DNA of 64,000 bases from Halobaculum sp. MBLA0147 (GCF_041361345.1 NZ_JBGKAD010000001.1:620001-684000); one strand, 5' to 3'; shown: positions 17,424 through 26,133, counted from the first letter of the stretch. A program made the numbers and translations. Notes: generated by a model from the letters alone, not told the origin.

Positions 17424-19076
17424 TCAGTCGTCCACGGGCCGCGCCTTCGCGCCGTATCGCACCACACCCTCCTGCTCGTACACGCGTCTGACGACGTGTC
17501 CGACGGTGTCGCCGGCAGTCACACGGCTACTCTCTGGGGCCGTGTCTCCCACGTCCGACTCCCTCTCCCCGCTCGCGTCGCCGGCTCGACCCACGGCGTC
17601 CGCGTCACACACCTGCATCGGCACGTCGACGGTCTCGCCGTCCCGTTCGAAGCGGACGATTCCGACCGGGAAGTCGCCGCCGCGTTCGGCCTGCGGGACG
17701 AACTCGGGTGGTGCGCCACCGGGTGCGATCCCGGTCACGGTGACCAACTCGCCGGTCCGCGGGAGCCGGACGCGGTCGTACGAGACGAGGTCGTGGCAGT
17801 CGCCACACGCTCCCTCCGCGGGGAACGACAGCGCACCGCAGTTCGGGCAGGCCCCCGCGACGAGTCGGTAGCGGGCCGCCCGCGAGCGACGCCAGGTCGG
17901 CACCGAGACCGCCGCACCGCCACCCGCGGGCGCGTCGCCCGTGATCCGGTCGCGGAGCCGGAGCGCGTCCGTGTACGACACCGTCCTGGTGCCGTCGAGT
18001 CGGGTCGAGACGGGTGCCGTCCCCGCGATCAACGCTGCGTCCGCGGCGCCGCCGCTCCCGACGCCGACACAGAGGGTGTGGTGCTCCGCGGCGCCCGTCG
18101 CGGCGTGAGTGTCGTCCGCGTCGCCCGTTGGGTTCGGGCCGTCGGCGAACGACCGGACCAAGCCGACGAGCGGCCCGGCCGCGCCGGTGTCGCCCAGCCT
18201 CCGGACGGGTGTCGTGATCCGGTCGGGTGAGCAGTCGAGCGCCCCGGCGACCCGCGCGGGGCGGTCCCCGTCGGGGGCGGTGATCGCGAGCGCGTCGACC
18301 TCGCTCGGGTCCGGTGCCGTCTGCGGGGCGCCGGCGACGAGTGCGTCGACGGCACCCGTCGCGGGCTCGCGGAACGCCGCCCTGTCGTAGGTAGTCACGT
18401 CGAGGCCTCCCGTCTCGACGGCACCGCGCTCGCGGCCTCGCGTCCCGGCGTAATCGGTTGCGTACTCTCCGCGAGCGAGAACCCGCGCGCCGCTCGCCGC
18501 GCTCGCGTCGTCGCCTTCGGGTCTGCCGGTGTCGAGGACGAGCGCTCCCGCCGCGGCGCCGGCGGCGTGACCCGTCTCGTCGTTCGGCTCCCCGAGCGGC
18601 GCGTCCGCCGCGACCACCAACGCCGGGCCGTCCACTCCCGCTGGCGCACTGCCGTCGGTCGCTGCCCTGGCGCCGACTCCCGTCGTCTCGACTTCCCCGC
18701 CGAGCGCCGCGAGCGCGTCCGCGAGCGCCGCGGTCCCGGCGCGCGTGCCGCCCGCGTGTGTCCGGCGCGCAGCCGTCTCCGGCACCCCGAGGAACTCCCC
18801 GAGTCGCGGGGTGAGCTCCGGCTCCTCGACGGGCGGGGTGGTCGTCGCGAAGACGAGCAGTTCGACCGATCCGGCGTCTCGGTCGGCGGCCGCCAGCGCC
18901 CGTCGTGCGGCCGCGGCGGCCATCGTCAGACTGTCCTCGTCCGCGTCCGGCACCGCGACGCGCTCGACACCGCGCGCCTGCGACCGCCCCCACGCCTCGG
19001 CGACCGCCTCGCTCGACAGCCGGTTCCGTGGCGCGTACGCCCCGCCGCCGACGATCCGTGGCGACTCCCCGTTCAC
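17424..19076 (-). CDS. HMG-CoA-synthase-like domain fused to zinc-ribbon/OB-fold (DUF35) domain
   Basis: 550 residues. About 1-385 follow the thiolase-like HMG-CoA synthase fold (VGGGAYAPRNRLSSEAVAEAW at the start; ITAPDGDRPARVAGALD corresponds to the usual FHQPNGxxPxRVA stretch). About 410-550 form a DUF35 unit: zinc ribbon CPNCGALSFP...CGDC, then an OB-fold (GELVTVTGIAPGG...FPVGIVRFERDG). By my reading the catalytic Cys (in GGTRAGTAAL) and His (in ITAPDG) are both replaced by Thr, so the synthase half may be a non-catalytic scaffold. GTG at 19076 overlaps the thiolase stop by 4 bp, so the two are coupled, mirroring the archaeal thiolase/HMGCS/DUF35 complex. Confidence 0.82.
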   Translation of the reverse strand: MNGESPRIVGGGAYAPRNRLSSEAVAEAWGRSQARGVERVAVPDADEDSLTMAAAAARRALAAADRDAGSVELLVFATTTPPVEEPELTPRLGEFLGVPETAARRTHAGGTRAGTAALADALAALGGEVETTGVGARAATDGSAPAGVDGPALVVAADAPLGEPNDETGHAAGAAAGALVLDTGRPEGDDASAASGARVLARGEYATDYAGTRGRERGAVETGGLDVTTYDRAAFREPATGAVDALVAGAPQTAPDPSEVDALAITAPDGDRPARVAGALDCSPDRITTPVRRLGDTGAAGPLVGLVRSFADGPNPTGDADDTHAATGAAEHHTLCVGVGSGGAADAALIAGTAPVSTRLDGTRTVSYTDALRLRDRITGDAPAGGGAAVSVPTWRRSRAARYRLVAGACPNCGALSFPAEGACGDCHDLVSYDRVRLPRTGELVTVTGIAPGGAPPEFVPQAERGGDFPVGIVRFERDGETVDVPMQVCDADAVGRAGDASGERESDVGDTAPESSRVTAGDTVGHVVRRVYEQEGVVRYGAKARPVDD

Positions 19077-20245
19077 GCGCCGGTCACCCCCGCGCGTTCG
19101 AGGACGTGGACCACCGCCGCCCCGCCCGAGCCGCCGACGTTGTGTGTCAGCCCACGCTCCGGGTCGTCGAGTTGCCGGTCGCCGGCCCCGCCCGTCAACT
19201 GTTCGAAGGCCTCGACCGCCTGTCCGGCGCCGGTCGCGCCGATCGGGTGGCCCTTCGACTTCAGTCCGCCGGAGGTGTTCACGGGGAAGGCACCGTCCGC
19301 CGCGGTGACACCCTCCGTCACGAGGCGTGCCCCCTCGCCGGGAGCCGCGAGGCCGATGTCCTCGTAGGCCAACAGCTCCGCGACGGCGAAGCAGTCGTGG
19401 ACCTCCGCGAAGTCGAGGTCGGCTCGTGGCTCGTCCACCCCGGCGCGCCCGTAGGCGGTCGCGGCGGCGCGTTCGCTCGCCGGGATCGCCGTGTACGTCT
19501 CGCGGTCGTACAGTCCGACGTGGTCGGAACTCGCGCCGAAGCCGGCGACGCGGACTCGGTCGTCGAACGACGCCGCGACCTCCTCGCTCGCGACGAGCAG
19601 CGCCGCCGCGCCGTCGCTCGTCGGACAGCAGTGGTACAGCGTGAGTGGGTCCGCGACGACGCCCGCCGCCTCCGCGTCGGCGACGGAACACTCGAACCGG
19701 AGGTGTGCCTTCGGGTTGCGTGCGCCGTTGGCGTGGTTCTTCGCCGCGACCGCCGAGAGCGCCCGGCGGTCGGCGTCGTGTTCGCGGAGGTAGGCGTCGG
19801 CCATCTGGGCGTACACGCCGGTGAAGGTCGTCCCGGCCATCCGTTCCCACTCCGTCTCGCCGGAGACGCCGAGCCAGTACTTCGTCGCCTCCGCGGAGGT
19901 GTCCGTCATCACCTCGACGCCGCCCGCGAGGACGAGGTCCGCGACGCCGGCCTCCACCGCGAGGACGGCCTGCCGGAGCGCGTACCCGGAGGCGGCACAG
20001 GCGTTCTCGACGCGGGTACACGGGGTCCCGTGGAGCCCGAGGTGTTCGGTCACGGCCGGTCCGGAGAGGCCGATCTGGCGGCCGCCGACCCCCAGCGTGC
20101 CGACGTAGGCCTCGTTGACGCGGTCGCCGTCGACGTCGTCCGGGACGGCCCGCTCGTAGGCGGTCCGGAACAGCGATCGGTACGTCTCCTCGGGGTACGA
20201 GCCGAACGCGGACTGGCCCGCCCCGACGATGTAGGCGTCCGTCAC
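19073..20245 (-). CDS. SCP2-type thiolase / acetyl-CoA acetyltransferase
   Basis: 390 residues of a thiolase-fold enzyme that would condense or cleave acyl-CoA. The nucleophilic Cys lies in RVENACAASGYALRQA, the His regions in EVHDCFAVAEL and GLKSKGHPIGATGAGQ, and the C-terminal glycine motif in NVGGSGGAAVVHV, where the second Cys of classical thiolases is absent, as in SCP2-like members. GTG at 20245 has GGTAAGTGG (minus-strand CCACTTACC) 27 bp upstream. It is the first gene of a two-gene unit with the HMGCS-like/DUF35 fusion. Confidence 0.9.
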   Translation of the reverse strand: MTDAYIVGAGQSAFGSYPEETYRSLFRTAYERAVPDDVDGDRVNEAYVGTLGVGGRQIGLSGPAVTEHLGLHGTPCTRVENACAASGYALRQAVLAVEAGVADLVLAGGVEVMTDTSAEATKYWLGVSGETEWERMAGTTFTGVYAQMADAYLREHDADRRALSAVAAKNHANGARNPKAHLRFECSVADAEAAGVVADPLTLYHCCPTSDGAAALLVASEEVAASFDDRVRVAGFGASSDHVGLYDRETYTAIPASERAAATAYGRAGVDEPRADLDFAEVHDCFAVAELLAYEDIGLAAPGEGARLVTEGVTAADGAFPVNTSGGLKSKGHPIGATGAGQAVEAFEQLTGGAGDRQLDDPERGLTHNVGGSGGAAVVHVLERAGVTGA

Positions 20246-20270
20246 AGTCGCACCCAGTGTGTGGCTCCGT

Positions 20271-20279
20271 GGTAAGTGG
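20271..20279 (-). promoter_or_regulatory. TATA-like box of the thiolase operon
   Basis: Minus-strand CCACTTACC is centred about 29 bp from the GTG at 20245; leaderless spacing. Confidence 0.5.
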
Positions 20280-20377
20280 TCGGGACCTGGCCGTGTCGAC
20301 CGGGCACCGGCGGCTCGGGCGCCGACGGGATGGCCCTCCCAAGCGGACGCCGCCGAGTCGACCGCCGCGAACGGACG

Positions 20378-20386
20378 GATTTACAC
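20378..20386 (+). promoter_or_regulatory. TATA-like box of ksgA
   Basis: GATTTACAC is centred 27 bp upstream of the GTG at 20409. This decides the ksgA start against the longer frame opening at 20259. Confidence 0.6.
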
Positions 20387-20408
20387 CCGCTGCACGCGAA
20401 CGACGGGC

Positions 20409-21377
20409 GTGACCGAGTTCCGCGACCCCGACGCTCTCCGCCGACGGGCCGGCGTCCGCGGCGACCCCGGCCGCGACCAGCACTTCCTGGTCGACGACCG
20501 GGTGCTCGACCGCCTGCCCGGCTTCCTCCCGGCGGCACTCGGGGTGCCAGACGACGCCGCGACCGTAGCAGACGCCGCGACACCAGTAGCCGACGACGTG
20601 ACCGCAGAGGCCCGTGAACAGCACGCCGACGATCTCCACCTCCTCGAAGTGGGTCCGGGGACGGGGGCACTCACGGAGCGCCTCCTGGCCGTCGCCGACC
20701 ACGTCACCGTCGTCGAGAAGGACCCCGAGTTGGCGGCGTTCCTCGACGAGGAGTTCGCAGACGCCGTCGCCGCCGACCGCCTGACCGTCGTCGCGGGTGA
20801 CGCACTCGACGTGCTCGACCCGGCGAGCGACGACGGGCCGTTCGCCGACGCGCCGGCGTTCGACGCCAGCGTCTCGAACCTGCCGTACGGCGTCTCCTCG
20901 GAGATCGCCTTCCACCTCCTCCCGCTGGGGCGGCCGCTGGTGTTGATGTTCCAGGCAGAGTTCGCAGAGCGGATGGTCGCCGAGCCCGGGACCGACGACT
21001 ACGGTCGGCTGTCGGTGAGCACCGCTCACTACACGGACGCCGAGATCGTCGAGCGGGTCCCGCGGACGGCGTTCGACCCACAGCCGCGCGTGGACAGCGC
21101 CGTCGTGCGCTGTACGCCGCGCGAGCCGAGCTACGAGGTGCCGGACGACGCCTTCTTCCTCCGGTTCGTGAAGGCGCTGTTCACCCAGCGGCGCAAGACG
21201 GTCCGCAACGCAGTGCGCAACACCGCCCACATCTCCGGGGTGACCGAGCCCGACGCCGTCGTCGCGGCCGCCGACGAGGAGCTGCTCTCGCGACGACCGG
21301 GGAACCTGCCGCCCGCGACCTTCGCCGAACTGGCGCGACTGGCGGCCACGGAGAGCGAGATCGGGCCGGGACAGTGA
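20409..21377 (+). CDS. ksgA: 16S rRNA dimethyladenosine transferase (RsmA/KsgA)
   Basis: Dimethylates two adjacent adenines near the 3' end of 16S rRNA during small-subunit maturation. The protein (322 residues) has DQHFLVDD, the SAM-binding LEVGPGTGALTERLL, acidic VEKDPELAAFL, the catalytic SNLPYGVSSEI and a C-terminal RNA-binding part with VKALFTQRRKTVRNAVRN. An insertion at about residues 45-80 (ATVADAATPVADDV) is an acidic loop. It is first in a tight run: the mscS gene overlaps its end by 4 bp. Confidence 0.96.
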   Translation: MTEFRDPDALRRRAGVRGDPGRDQHFLVDDRVLDRLPGFLPAALGVPDDAATVADAATPVADDVTAEAREQHADDLHLLEVGPGTGALTERLLAVADHVTVVEKDPELAAFLDEEFADAVAADRLTVVAGDALDVLDPASDDGPFADAPAFDASVSNLPYGVSSEIAFHLLPLGRPLVLMFQAEFAERMVAEPGTDDYGRLSVSTAHYTDAEIVERVPRTAFDPQPRVDSAVVRCTPREPSYEVPDDAFFLRFVKALFTQRRKTVRNAVRNTAHISGVTEPDAVVAAADEELLSRRPGNLPPATFAELARLAATESEIGPGQ

Positions 21378-22669
21378 CCGTGACACAGACGGGTGGCGGT
21401 GGCAGCGATGGCGGCGGTGGCGGGAGTGGCGGCGGTAGCGGGAGTGGCGGCGGTGAGACGTGGCAGGTTCCGGAGTGGCTCCTCGACGCGGCCCAGCGAG
21501 TCGCCCCGGACACGGAGTCGCAGGTGCTCGTCTCGTTGCTGCTGCTCGGCGTCCTCGCCGTGACCTGGATCGGGTCGCGGCTGATCGAACGGGGGCTCTC
21601 GCGGGTGATCGACGACGTGTTCGCGGAGTGGATCCGTGGCGCGGTGGTGACGGCCGCGACGGGACTCGTCGTGTTCGCCGTCACGTTGGTGTGGCGCAGC
21701 ACCGACGAGGCGGCGCTGTTGTTGGGCGAACTCAGCGTCACCGGGACGGACCTCGTCCGGGTGGTGTTGACCGTCGCCGTCGTCTCGTTGGCGTACTCCG
21801 CGACACGCGTCACGAAGCGCGCGATTCGGCAACTCGGCCACCAGCGCGGCACGCTCACGGAACACCAGGTGGAGATCTCCCACCACCTCGCGCAGGTCGG
21901 GATCTACGCGTTCGCCCTGATGGTCGTCCTCGGGGCGTGGGGGGTCGACCTCGCCGGCCTGCTCGTCGGTGCGGGCTTCGCCGGGATCGTCTTCGGGCTG
22001 GCGGCCAGACAGACGCTCGGGGCGGTGTTGGCCGGGTTCGTCGTCCTGTTCTCGCGGCCGTTCGAGCGCGGCGACTGGGTGGAGATCGGCGACCACGAGG
22101 GGGAAGTGACGGACGTGACCATCGTCAACACCCGTCTGCGCACGTTCGACGACGAGGACGTGATGATCCCCAACGACGTGGTGACGGAACAGCCCGTCGT
22201 CAACCGCTCGCGCCGCGACCGGTTGCGGGTCAACGTCGACGTGGGTGTCGACTACGCCACGGACGTGTCGGCGGCACGCGAGACGGCGACCACGGCGATG
22301 ACGGAGTGCGACCGCGTCGCCGACGAGCCGGCCCCGTACGTCGTCGGCGCGTCGTTCGACGACTCTGCGGTCGTGCTCCGGTGTCGCTTCTGGGTGCAGA
22401 ACCCGACCGCGAGACGGGTGTGGGAGGCACGCACCGAGGTGATGGACGCCGTCGCGAACGGGTTCCAGGAGGCGGGGATCACGATCCCGTTCCCGCAACG
22501 CACGGTCTCCTCGCGGGGCAACCGCGAGACGGAACTTGGCGACACGGACCGTCGGTTCCAGGTCCGACAGTCCGACGGCGAGGGTGAGGGTGCCGTCTCC
22601 AGCGACGCCTCGGCGGGTGACGGGACGACTACGGACGGCGACGTGGAGGGTGAGTCCCGTGCCGAGTGA
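21374..22669 (+). CDS. MscS-family mechanosensitive channel
   Basis: 431 residues. A Gly/Ser-rich N-terminus (residues 7-27, almost only G, S, D) precedes predicted membrane segments near 42-60, 74-95, 108-130 and 160-182. The pore-lining helix and beta domain follow: GLAARQTLGAVLAGFVVLFSRPFERGDWVEIGDHEGEV, then VMIPNDVVTEQPVVN. The C-terminus is a long acidic tail. MscS channels release solutes upon osmotic down-shock. It overlaps ksgA by 4 bp (GTGA) and the following methyltransferase start by about 11 bp, so the three are co-transcribed. Confidence 0.93.
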   Translation: MTVTQTGGGGSDGGGGGSGGGSGSGGGETWQVPEWLLDAAQRVAPDTESQVLVSLLLLGVLAVTWIGSRLIERGLSRVIDDVFAEWIRGAVVTAATGLVVFAVTLVWRSTDEAALLLGELSVTGTDLVRVVLTVAVVSLAYSATRVTKRAIRQLGHQRGTLTEHQVEISHHLAQVGIYAFALMVVLGAWGVDLAGLLVGAGFAGIVFGLAARQTLGAVLAGFVVLFSRPFERGDWVEIGDHEGEVTDVTIVNTRLRTFDDEDVMIPNDVVTEQPVVNRSRRDRLRVNVDVGVDYATDVSAARETATTAMTECDRVADEPAPYVVGASFDDSAVVLRCRFWVQNPTARRVWEARTEVMDAVANGFQEAGITIPFPQRTVSSRGNRETELGDTDRRFQVRQSDGEGEGAVSSDASAGDGTTTDGDVEGESRAE

Positions 22670-23372
22670 CGACGCCGACCGTGGGTCCGGTGACCCGAGC
22701 GGCGACGTGACCGGCGACACCGAGTCTCTCGAGTCTGACGACCCAGCCGACGGAGACGACCGGTCGGAGGCAGTGTCGGACGACACCCGCGAGGAGCTCG
22801 CGGCGCGGCGTGGGCTCGACCAGCCGGTGTACCAGCCCGCCGAGGACTCCGGACTGCTCGCGAGTGCGGGGCGCGAGCACGCGACGGGTGTCGTCGTCGA
22901 GGTCGGCACTGGCTCCGGCTGGGTCGCACAGCGGGTCGCAGAGTCGCCGGGCGTCGACTGCGTCGTCGGGACGGACGTGAACCCACACGCCTGTCGCGAG
23001 GCGCGCGAGCGCGGCGTCGAGAGTGCACGTGTCGATCTCGTCTCGGCGCTGGCGACGGACGCCGTCGACACGCTCCTGTTCAACCCGCCGTACCTCCCGA
23101 CGGACCCCGAGGCGGAGTGGGACGACTGGCAGGAGGCGGCGCTGTCCGGCGGCACGGACGGCCGCGCCGTCATCGAGCCGTTCCTCGACGCCGCCGGACG
23201 CGTGCTCGCGCCGGACGGGCAGGTGTTGTTGCTCGTCTCCTCGCTCACCGGGTTCGCCGACGTTGTCGAGTACGCCGTCGCCCGGGGGTTCGACGCCGAG
23301 ACCGTCGCCGAGGAGTCGTACCCCTACGAGTCGCTGTCCGTGTTGCGGTTGACGTACGAGACGGCAGAGTAA
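22659..23372 (+). CDS. HemK2/PrmC-like SAM-dependent methyltransferase
   Basis: 237 residues. After an acidic, probably disordered N-terminal ~45 residues come the motifs of the HemK family: VYQPAEDSGLLA, SAM-binding VVEVGTGSGWVAQRV, VGTDVNPHACREAR and the signature LFNPPYLPT with NPPY, the motif that positions a Gln side chain for N5-methylation. Archaeal members modify release factor aRF1 and possibly other translation proteins, fitting a position in an operon with the rRNA methyltransferase ksgA. GTG at 22659 is the first start after the mscS C-terminus is largely complete; later starts in the acidic region are possible. Confidence 0.9.
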   Translation: MPSDDADRGSGDPSGDVTGDTESLESDDPADGDDRSEAVSDDTREELAARRGLDQPVYQPAEDSGLLASAGREHATGVVVEVGTGSGWVAQRVAESPGVDCVVGTDVNPHACREARERGVESARVDLVSALATDAVDTLLFNPPYLPTDPEAEWDDWQEAALSGGTDGRAVIEPFLDAAGRVLAPDGQVLLLVSSLTGFADVVEYAVARGFDAETVAEESYPYESLSVLRLTYETAE

Positions 23373-23392
23373 CTCCTTGTTTCAAAATTCAG

Positions 23393-23466
23393 CGGGCCGA
23401 AGGGGAATTGAACCCCTGACCGACGGATTAAGAGTCCGTCGCTCTCCCTGACTGAGCTATCGGCCC
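23393..23466 (-). tRNA. tRNA-Lys (anticodon CUU)
   Basis: The minus strand folds as a cloverleaf: acceptor GGGCCGA pairs with TCGGCCC, D arm AGCTCAGTCAGGGAGAGC, anticodon stem ACGGA/TCCGT around CTCTTAA with CTT as anticodon, and T arm with GGTTCAATTCC. The discriminator base is G; no CCA is encoded and no intron is seen. A TATA-like CATTTTAC lies ~30 bp upstream (23494-23501). Confidence 0.97.
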
Positions 23467-23493
23467 AACGTGTCACCATCTTGCGCCGTCCGG

Positions 23494-23501
23494 GTAAAAT
23501 G
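23494..23501 (-). promoter_or_regulatory. TATA-like box of tRNA-Lys
   Basis: Minus-strand CATTTTAC is centred about 31 bp before the tRNA 5' end at 23466. Confidence 0.6.
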
Positions 23502-23683
23502 CCTGTCGTTTCGACGACGGAACAGCGACGACCGCAACTCGGGACGGGCCGGCGGTTCGCGCGGGGCCGACACGACGCGGACTCCGACCGCCCACAACTG
23601 CACGAAGGGGCAGACGAGGGAGTGACGACCGGACGACCGAACGAGAGAGTTGAAGTGTGCGCCACCACCAACACGACTGAACG

Positions 23684-25129
23684 ATGAGCGCCGGTGTCAC
23701 GATGTCGTCGATGTCGTCGTACGCCATCCTAGGGTGTGGGAGCGTGGGGCACGCGGTGGCGGACGGACTGACCGAGCAGGGGGAAGACGTCGTGATCCTG
23801 GATCGAGACGCCGACCGCGTCGAGGCACTGCGCGACCAGGACCTGAACGCCCGCGTGCAGGACATCGCCGAGGAGGGGCTGGTGGAGGCGATCGCGGACC
23901 GAGAGGTCATTCTCATCCTCTCGGGGAACGTCGACGCCAACAAGGCGGCCGTGCGGGCGATTCGCGAGGCCGGGGGCGAACAGTACGTCGTCGTGCGCGC
24001 GTCGGACCCGGTGAGCGAGGACGAACTCGTGGAGTTGGGCGCCGACGTGGTGATCAACCCCTCCGAGGTGATCGCGAACTCCGCGTTGCGGTCGCTGGAG
24101 GCCGGGGAGTTGGCGTACAAGACCACCCAACTCGTCGAGATCCTCCGCGAGACGGAGGGGAAGCTGGCGATCCTCTCACACGACAACCCGGACCCGGACT
24201 CCATCGCCGCCGCCGTGGCGCTGCAGGCGATCGCGGCGGAGTACGGCGTGGAGGCGGACATCGTCTACGACGGGGAGATGGGTCACCAGGAGAACAGCGC
24301 GTTCGTCAACACGCTGGGGATCGACCTCCAGTCGCGAGAGTCCGTCGAGCCGCTGTCGTCGTACGGCGCGGTCGCGGTGATCCACTACGCCGACTCCGGT
24401 GGAATCGACGTCGAGGAGGTCGACATCTACGTCGACCACGAGGCGGCCGACGAGGAGATCGCCGCCCGGTTCGCGGACGTACGCAAGAACGTCTCCGCGA
24501 CTTCGACCGTCCTGACGAAGTACCTCCAGGAGTTGGACGTCGCGCCGACGGAGACGGTGGCGACGGCGCTGTTGTACGGGATCCGTGCGGAGACGGTGGA
24601 CTTCAAGCGGGAGACGACGCCCGCGGACCTGACGGCGGCCGCGTACCTCCACCCGTTCGCGGACCACGACAAACTCGAGGAGGTGGAGTCGCCGTCGATG
24701 TCCCCGGAGACGTTGGACGTGCTCGCGGAGGCGATCCAGAACCGCGAGGTGCAGGGGAGTCACCTCATCTCGAACGCGGGGTTCGTCACCGACCGCGAGG
24801 CGCTCGCACAGGCGGCCCAACAGCTCCTGAAACTCGAGGGGATCTCGACGACGGCGGTGTTCGGCATCGCGGACGACCGTATCCTCCTGGCGGCACGGTC
24901 GAACGACATCCGACTCAACATCGGGGACGTGCTCGGCGACGCCTTCGCGGACGTGGGGGAGTCGGCGGGCCACGCCAAACAGGGGAGCGCCGAGATTCCA
25001 CTGGGACTGTTCACCGGCATCGAGATCAGCGAGGACAACCGCGACACCTTACTCCAACTCTCGGAGGAGGCCGTCCGCCGGAAGCTGTTCGACGCGATGG
25101 GTGTCGACGGCGAGTCGAACGGCTCCTGA
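23684..25129 (+). CDS. TrkA-N / DHH-family phosphoesterase fusion
   Basis: 481 residues in two parts. Residues 12-140 are a Rossmann-type TrkA-N (RCK) nucleotide-binding domain (YAILGCGSVGHAVADGL, VVILDRDADRVEAL). Residues ~160-475 are a DHH/DHHA1 phosphoesterase with the metal motif LSHDNPDPDSIAAA (166-172 HDNPDPD) and IYVDHEAADEE, ending in a DHHA1-like nucleotide-binding region (AVFGIADDRILLAARS). The family includes nanoRNases, pAp-phosphatases and cyclic di-AMP hydrolases; coupling to a ligand-sensing TrkA-N domain suggests a nucleotide-signal role. ATG at 23684 is used; ATG at 23702 is an alternative. Confidence 0.9.
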   Translation: MSAGVTMSSMSSYAILGCGSVGHAVADGLTEQGEDVVILDRDADRVEALRDQDLNARVQDIAEEGLVEAIADREVILILSGNVDANKAAVRAIREAGGEQYVVVRASDPVSEDELVELGADVVINPSEVIANSALRSLEAGELAYKTTQLVEILRETEGKLAILSHDNPDPDSIAAAVALQAIAAEYGVEADIVYDGEMGHQENSAFVNTLGIDLQSRESVEPLSSYGAVAVIHYADSGGIDVEEVDIYVDHEAADEEIAARFADVRKNVSATSTVLTKYLQELDVAPTETVATALLYGIRAETVDFKRETTPADLTAAAYLHPFADHDKLEEVESPSMSPETLDVLAEAIQNREVQGSHLISNAGFVTDREALAQAAQQLLKLEGISTTAVFGIADDRILLAARSNDIRLNIGDVLGDAFADVGESAGHAKQGSAEIPLGLFTGIEISEDNRDTLLQLSEEAVRRKLFDAMGVDGESNGS

Positions 25130-25325
25130 ACACCTGAAGCGCCCGAAGACGAGAGCACGTGGCGTTCTGACACTCGTTATCTGCTCCGATAACTACCACA
25201 CAACACTCAAGTGTGTGAACTGTTACCGTGTAACTGGGTCGAGACGGGCAGCGTCGTGCGCTCGTCGGACGGGGGGTCCACCGGCGACCCGACGACGACC
25301 GACCCGAGAGAGGTACCGGGCGACG
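25130..25325. other. Non-coding spacer, upstream part
   Basis: Between the DHH gene and the 36-bp tandem repeat. It contains an AT-richer stretch around 25170-25225 (ATAACTACCACAC) but no convincing gene; the frames open here do not show haloarchaeal coding character. Confidence 0.5.
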
Positions 25326-25469
25326 ACACGGCACCGCACGCTCACACGGAATCGGACGGTAACACGGCACCGCACGCTCACACGGCACAGGACGGCAACA
25401 CGGCACCGCACGCTCACACGGCACAGGACGGCAACACGGCACCGCACGCTCACACGGCACAGGACGGCA
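25326..25469. repeat. 36-bp tandem repeat, 4 copies
   Basis: Four consecutive 36-bp units start at 25326, 25362, 25398 and 25434, followed by a 9-base partial copy. Each begins ACACGGCACCGCACGCTCAC. Units 2-4 are identical; unit 1 differs at a few bases in its second half. Because 36 is a multiple of three, every frame shows a 12-residue repeat (for example TAPHAHTAQDGN on the plus strand), which produces several spurious open frames on both strands. Units abut without unique spacers, so this is a minisatellite, not a CRISPR. Confidence 0.95.
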
Positions 25470-25694
25470 ACACGGCACAGGGAGACCACACACTGTCAGA
25501 CCGACACGGCACACCCACGGACACACCGAGCGGGACACCCGGCACACGTGTCCCGTCGCACCACTGCACCACGGTCTCGCGACCGTGGCCACTCGACACC
25601 AGAACACCGAGTCGCGACCCGTCGCGACGGCACCGCCGTCGGACGGGTTCGCACCGACGTGGACGGCCCCAGTCCGGCCACACGGGCCGTTCCG
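25470..25694. other. Non-coding spacer, downstream part
   Basis: Between the 36-bp repeat and the end of the PRC-barrel gene. It is rich in CACACGG, GACACGG and CCGTGG-like variants that look like decayed relatives of the repeat unit. No gene supported. Confidence 0.5.
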
Positions 25695-26000
25695 TCAGGC
25701 CGAGGGCGGAACCTGTTCTTCGTCCTCGTCCTCACTCCGCAACCGCTCGACGACGTCGTTGATCAGGATCACGTCGCCGACCGCGCGGACCCACCGGTAC
25801 GGCACCATCACACCCTCGCGCGGACCCACCCGTGCCCCGAACAGCTCGTCGTTGAGTTCCCCGAGTGCGATCCCAGTCACCGCCTCCTCGTGGAGGTCCA
25901 GCCGCACGTCTTCCACCTTACCGACGAACACGCCGTTGTTCGAGTAGACCTCGCGGCCCACCAGTGACGTGATCTCCTGTGGTGCCCCGTCCGTACTCAT
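25695..26000 (-). CDS. PRC-barrel domain protein
   Basis: 101 residues, essentially one PRC-barrel: EITSLVGREVYSNNGVFVGKVEDVRLDLHEEAVTGIALGELN, then VMVPYRWVRAVGDVILINDVVERL, and a short acidic tail. PRC-barrels occur in RNA-processing (RimM) and photosynthetic proteins; in haloarchaea small stand-alone versions are common and of unknown role. ATG at 26000 has minus-strand CATTTAAGAA at 26023-26032, ideal leaderless spacing. Confidence 0.9.
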   Translation of the reverse strand: MSTDGAPQEITSLVGREVYSNNGVFVGKVEDVRLDLHEEAVTGIALGELNDELFGARVGPREGVMVPYRWVRAVGDVILINDVVERLRSEDEDEEQVPPSA

Positions 26001-26022
26001 GCTCGCACAGACGACACGGCGG

Positions 26023-26032
26023 TTCTTAAATG
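26023..26032 (-). promoter_or_regulatory. TATA-like box of the PRC-barrel gene
   Basis: Minus-strand CATTTAAGAA is centred 27 bp from the ATG at 26000. Confidence 0.6.
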
Positions 26033-26133
26033 CAACCCAGCGAGGTCGGGAGTCGCGTCGGCTCGGACCGGTATCGAGCCACCTCGGTGTGACGGAGGCG
26101 GAGTCGTGACGGCGACCGTACCGCCACCCGGGC

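Noticed and set aside
19077-21386. N-terminal extension of the HMGCS-like gene to 1320 codons
   Set aside because: The extension is antisense to ksgA and overlaps the thiolase in another frame; coding character begins at the GTG 19076.
21374-23372. Long minus-strand frame 21131-23248 opposite mscS and hemK-like genes
   Set aside because: Antisense shadow of three motif-complete plus-strand genes.
25326-25469. Possible CRISPR array
   Set aside because: Units are directly adjacent with no unique spacers, and no cas genes are nearby.
25211-25762. Plus-strand open frame of 183 codons over the 36-bp repeats (TAPHAHTAQDGN repeats)
   Set aside because: All frames on both strands are open over the repeat because the unit length is a multiple of 3; the flanks turn Arg/His-rich and overlap the PRC-barrel gene. 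No start context supports a gene.
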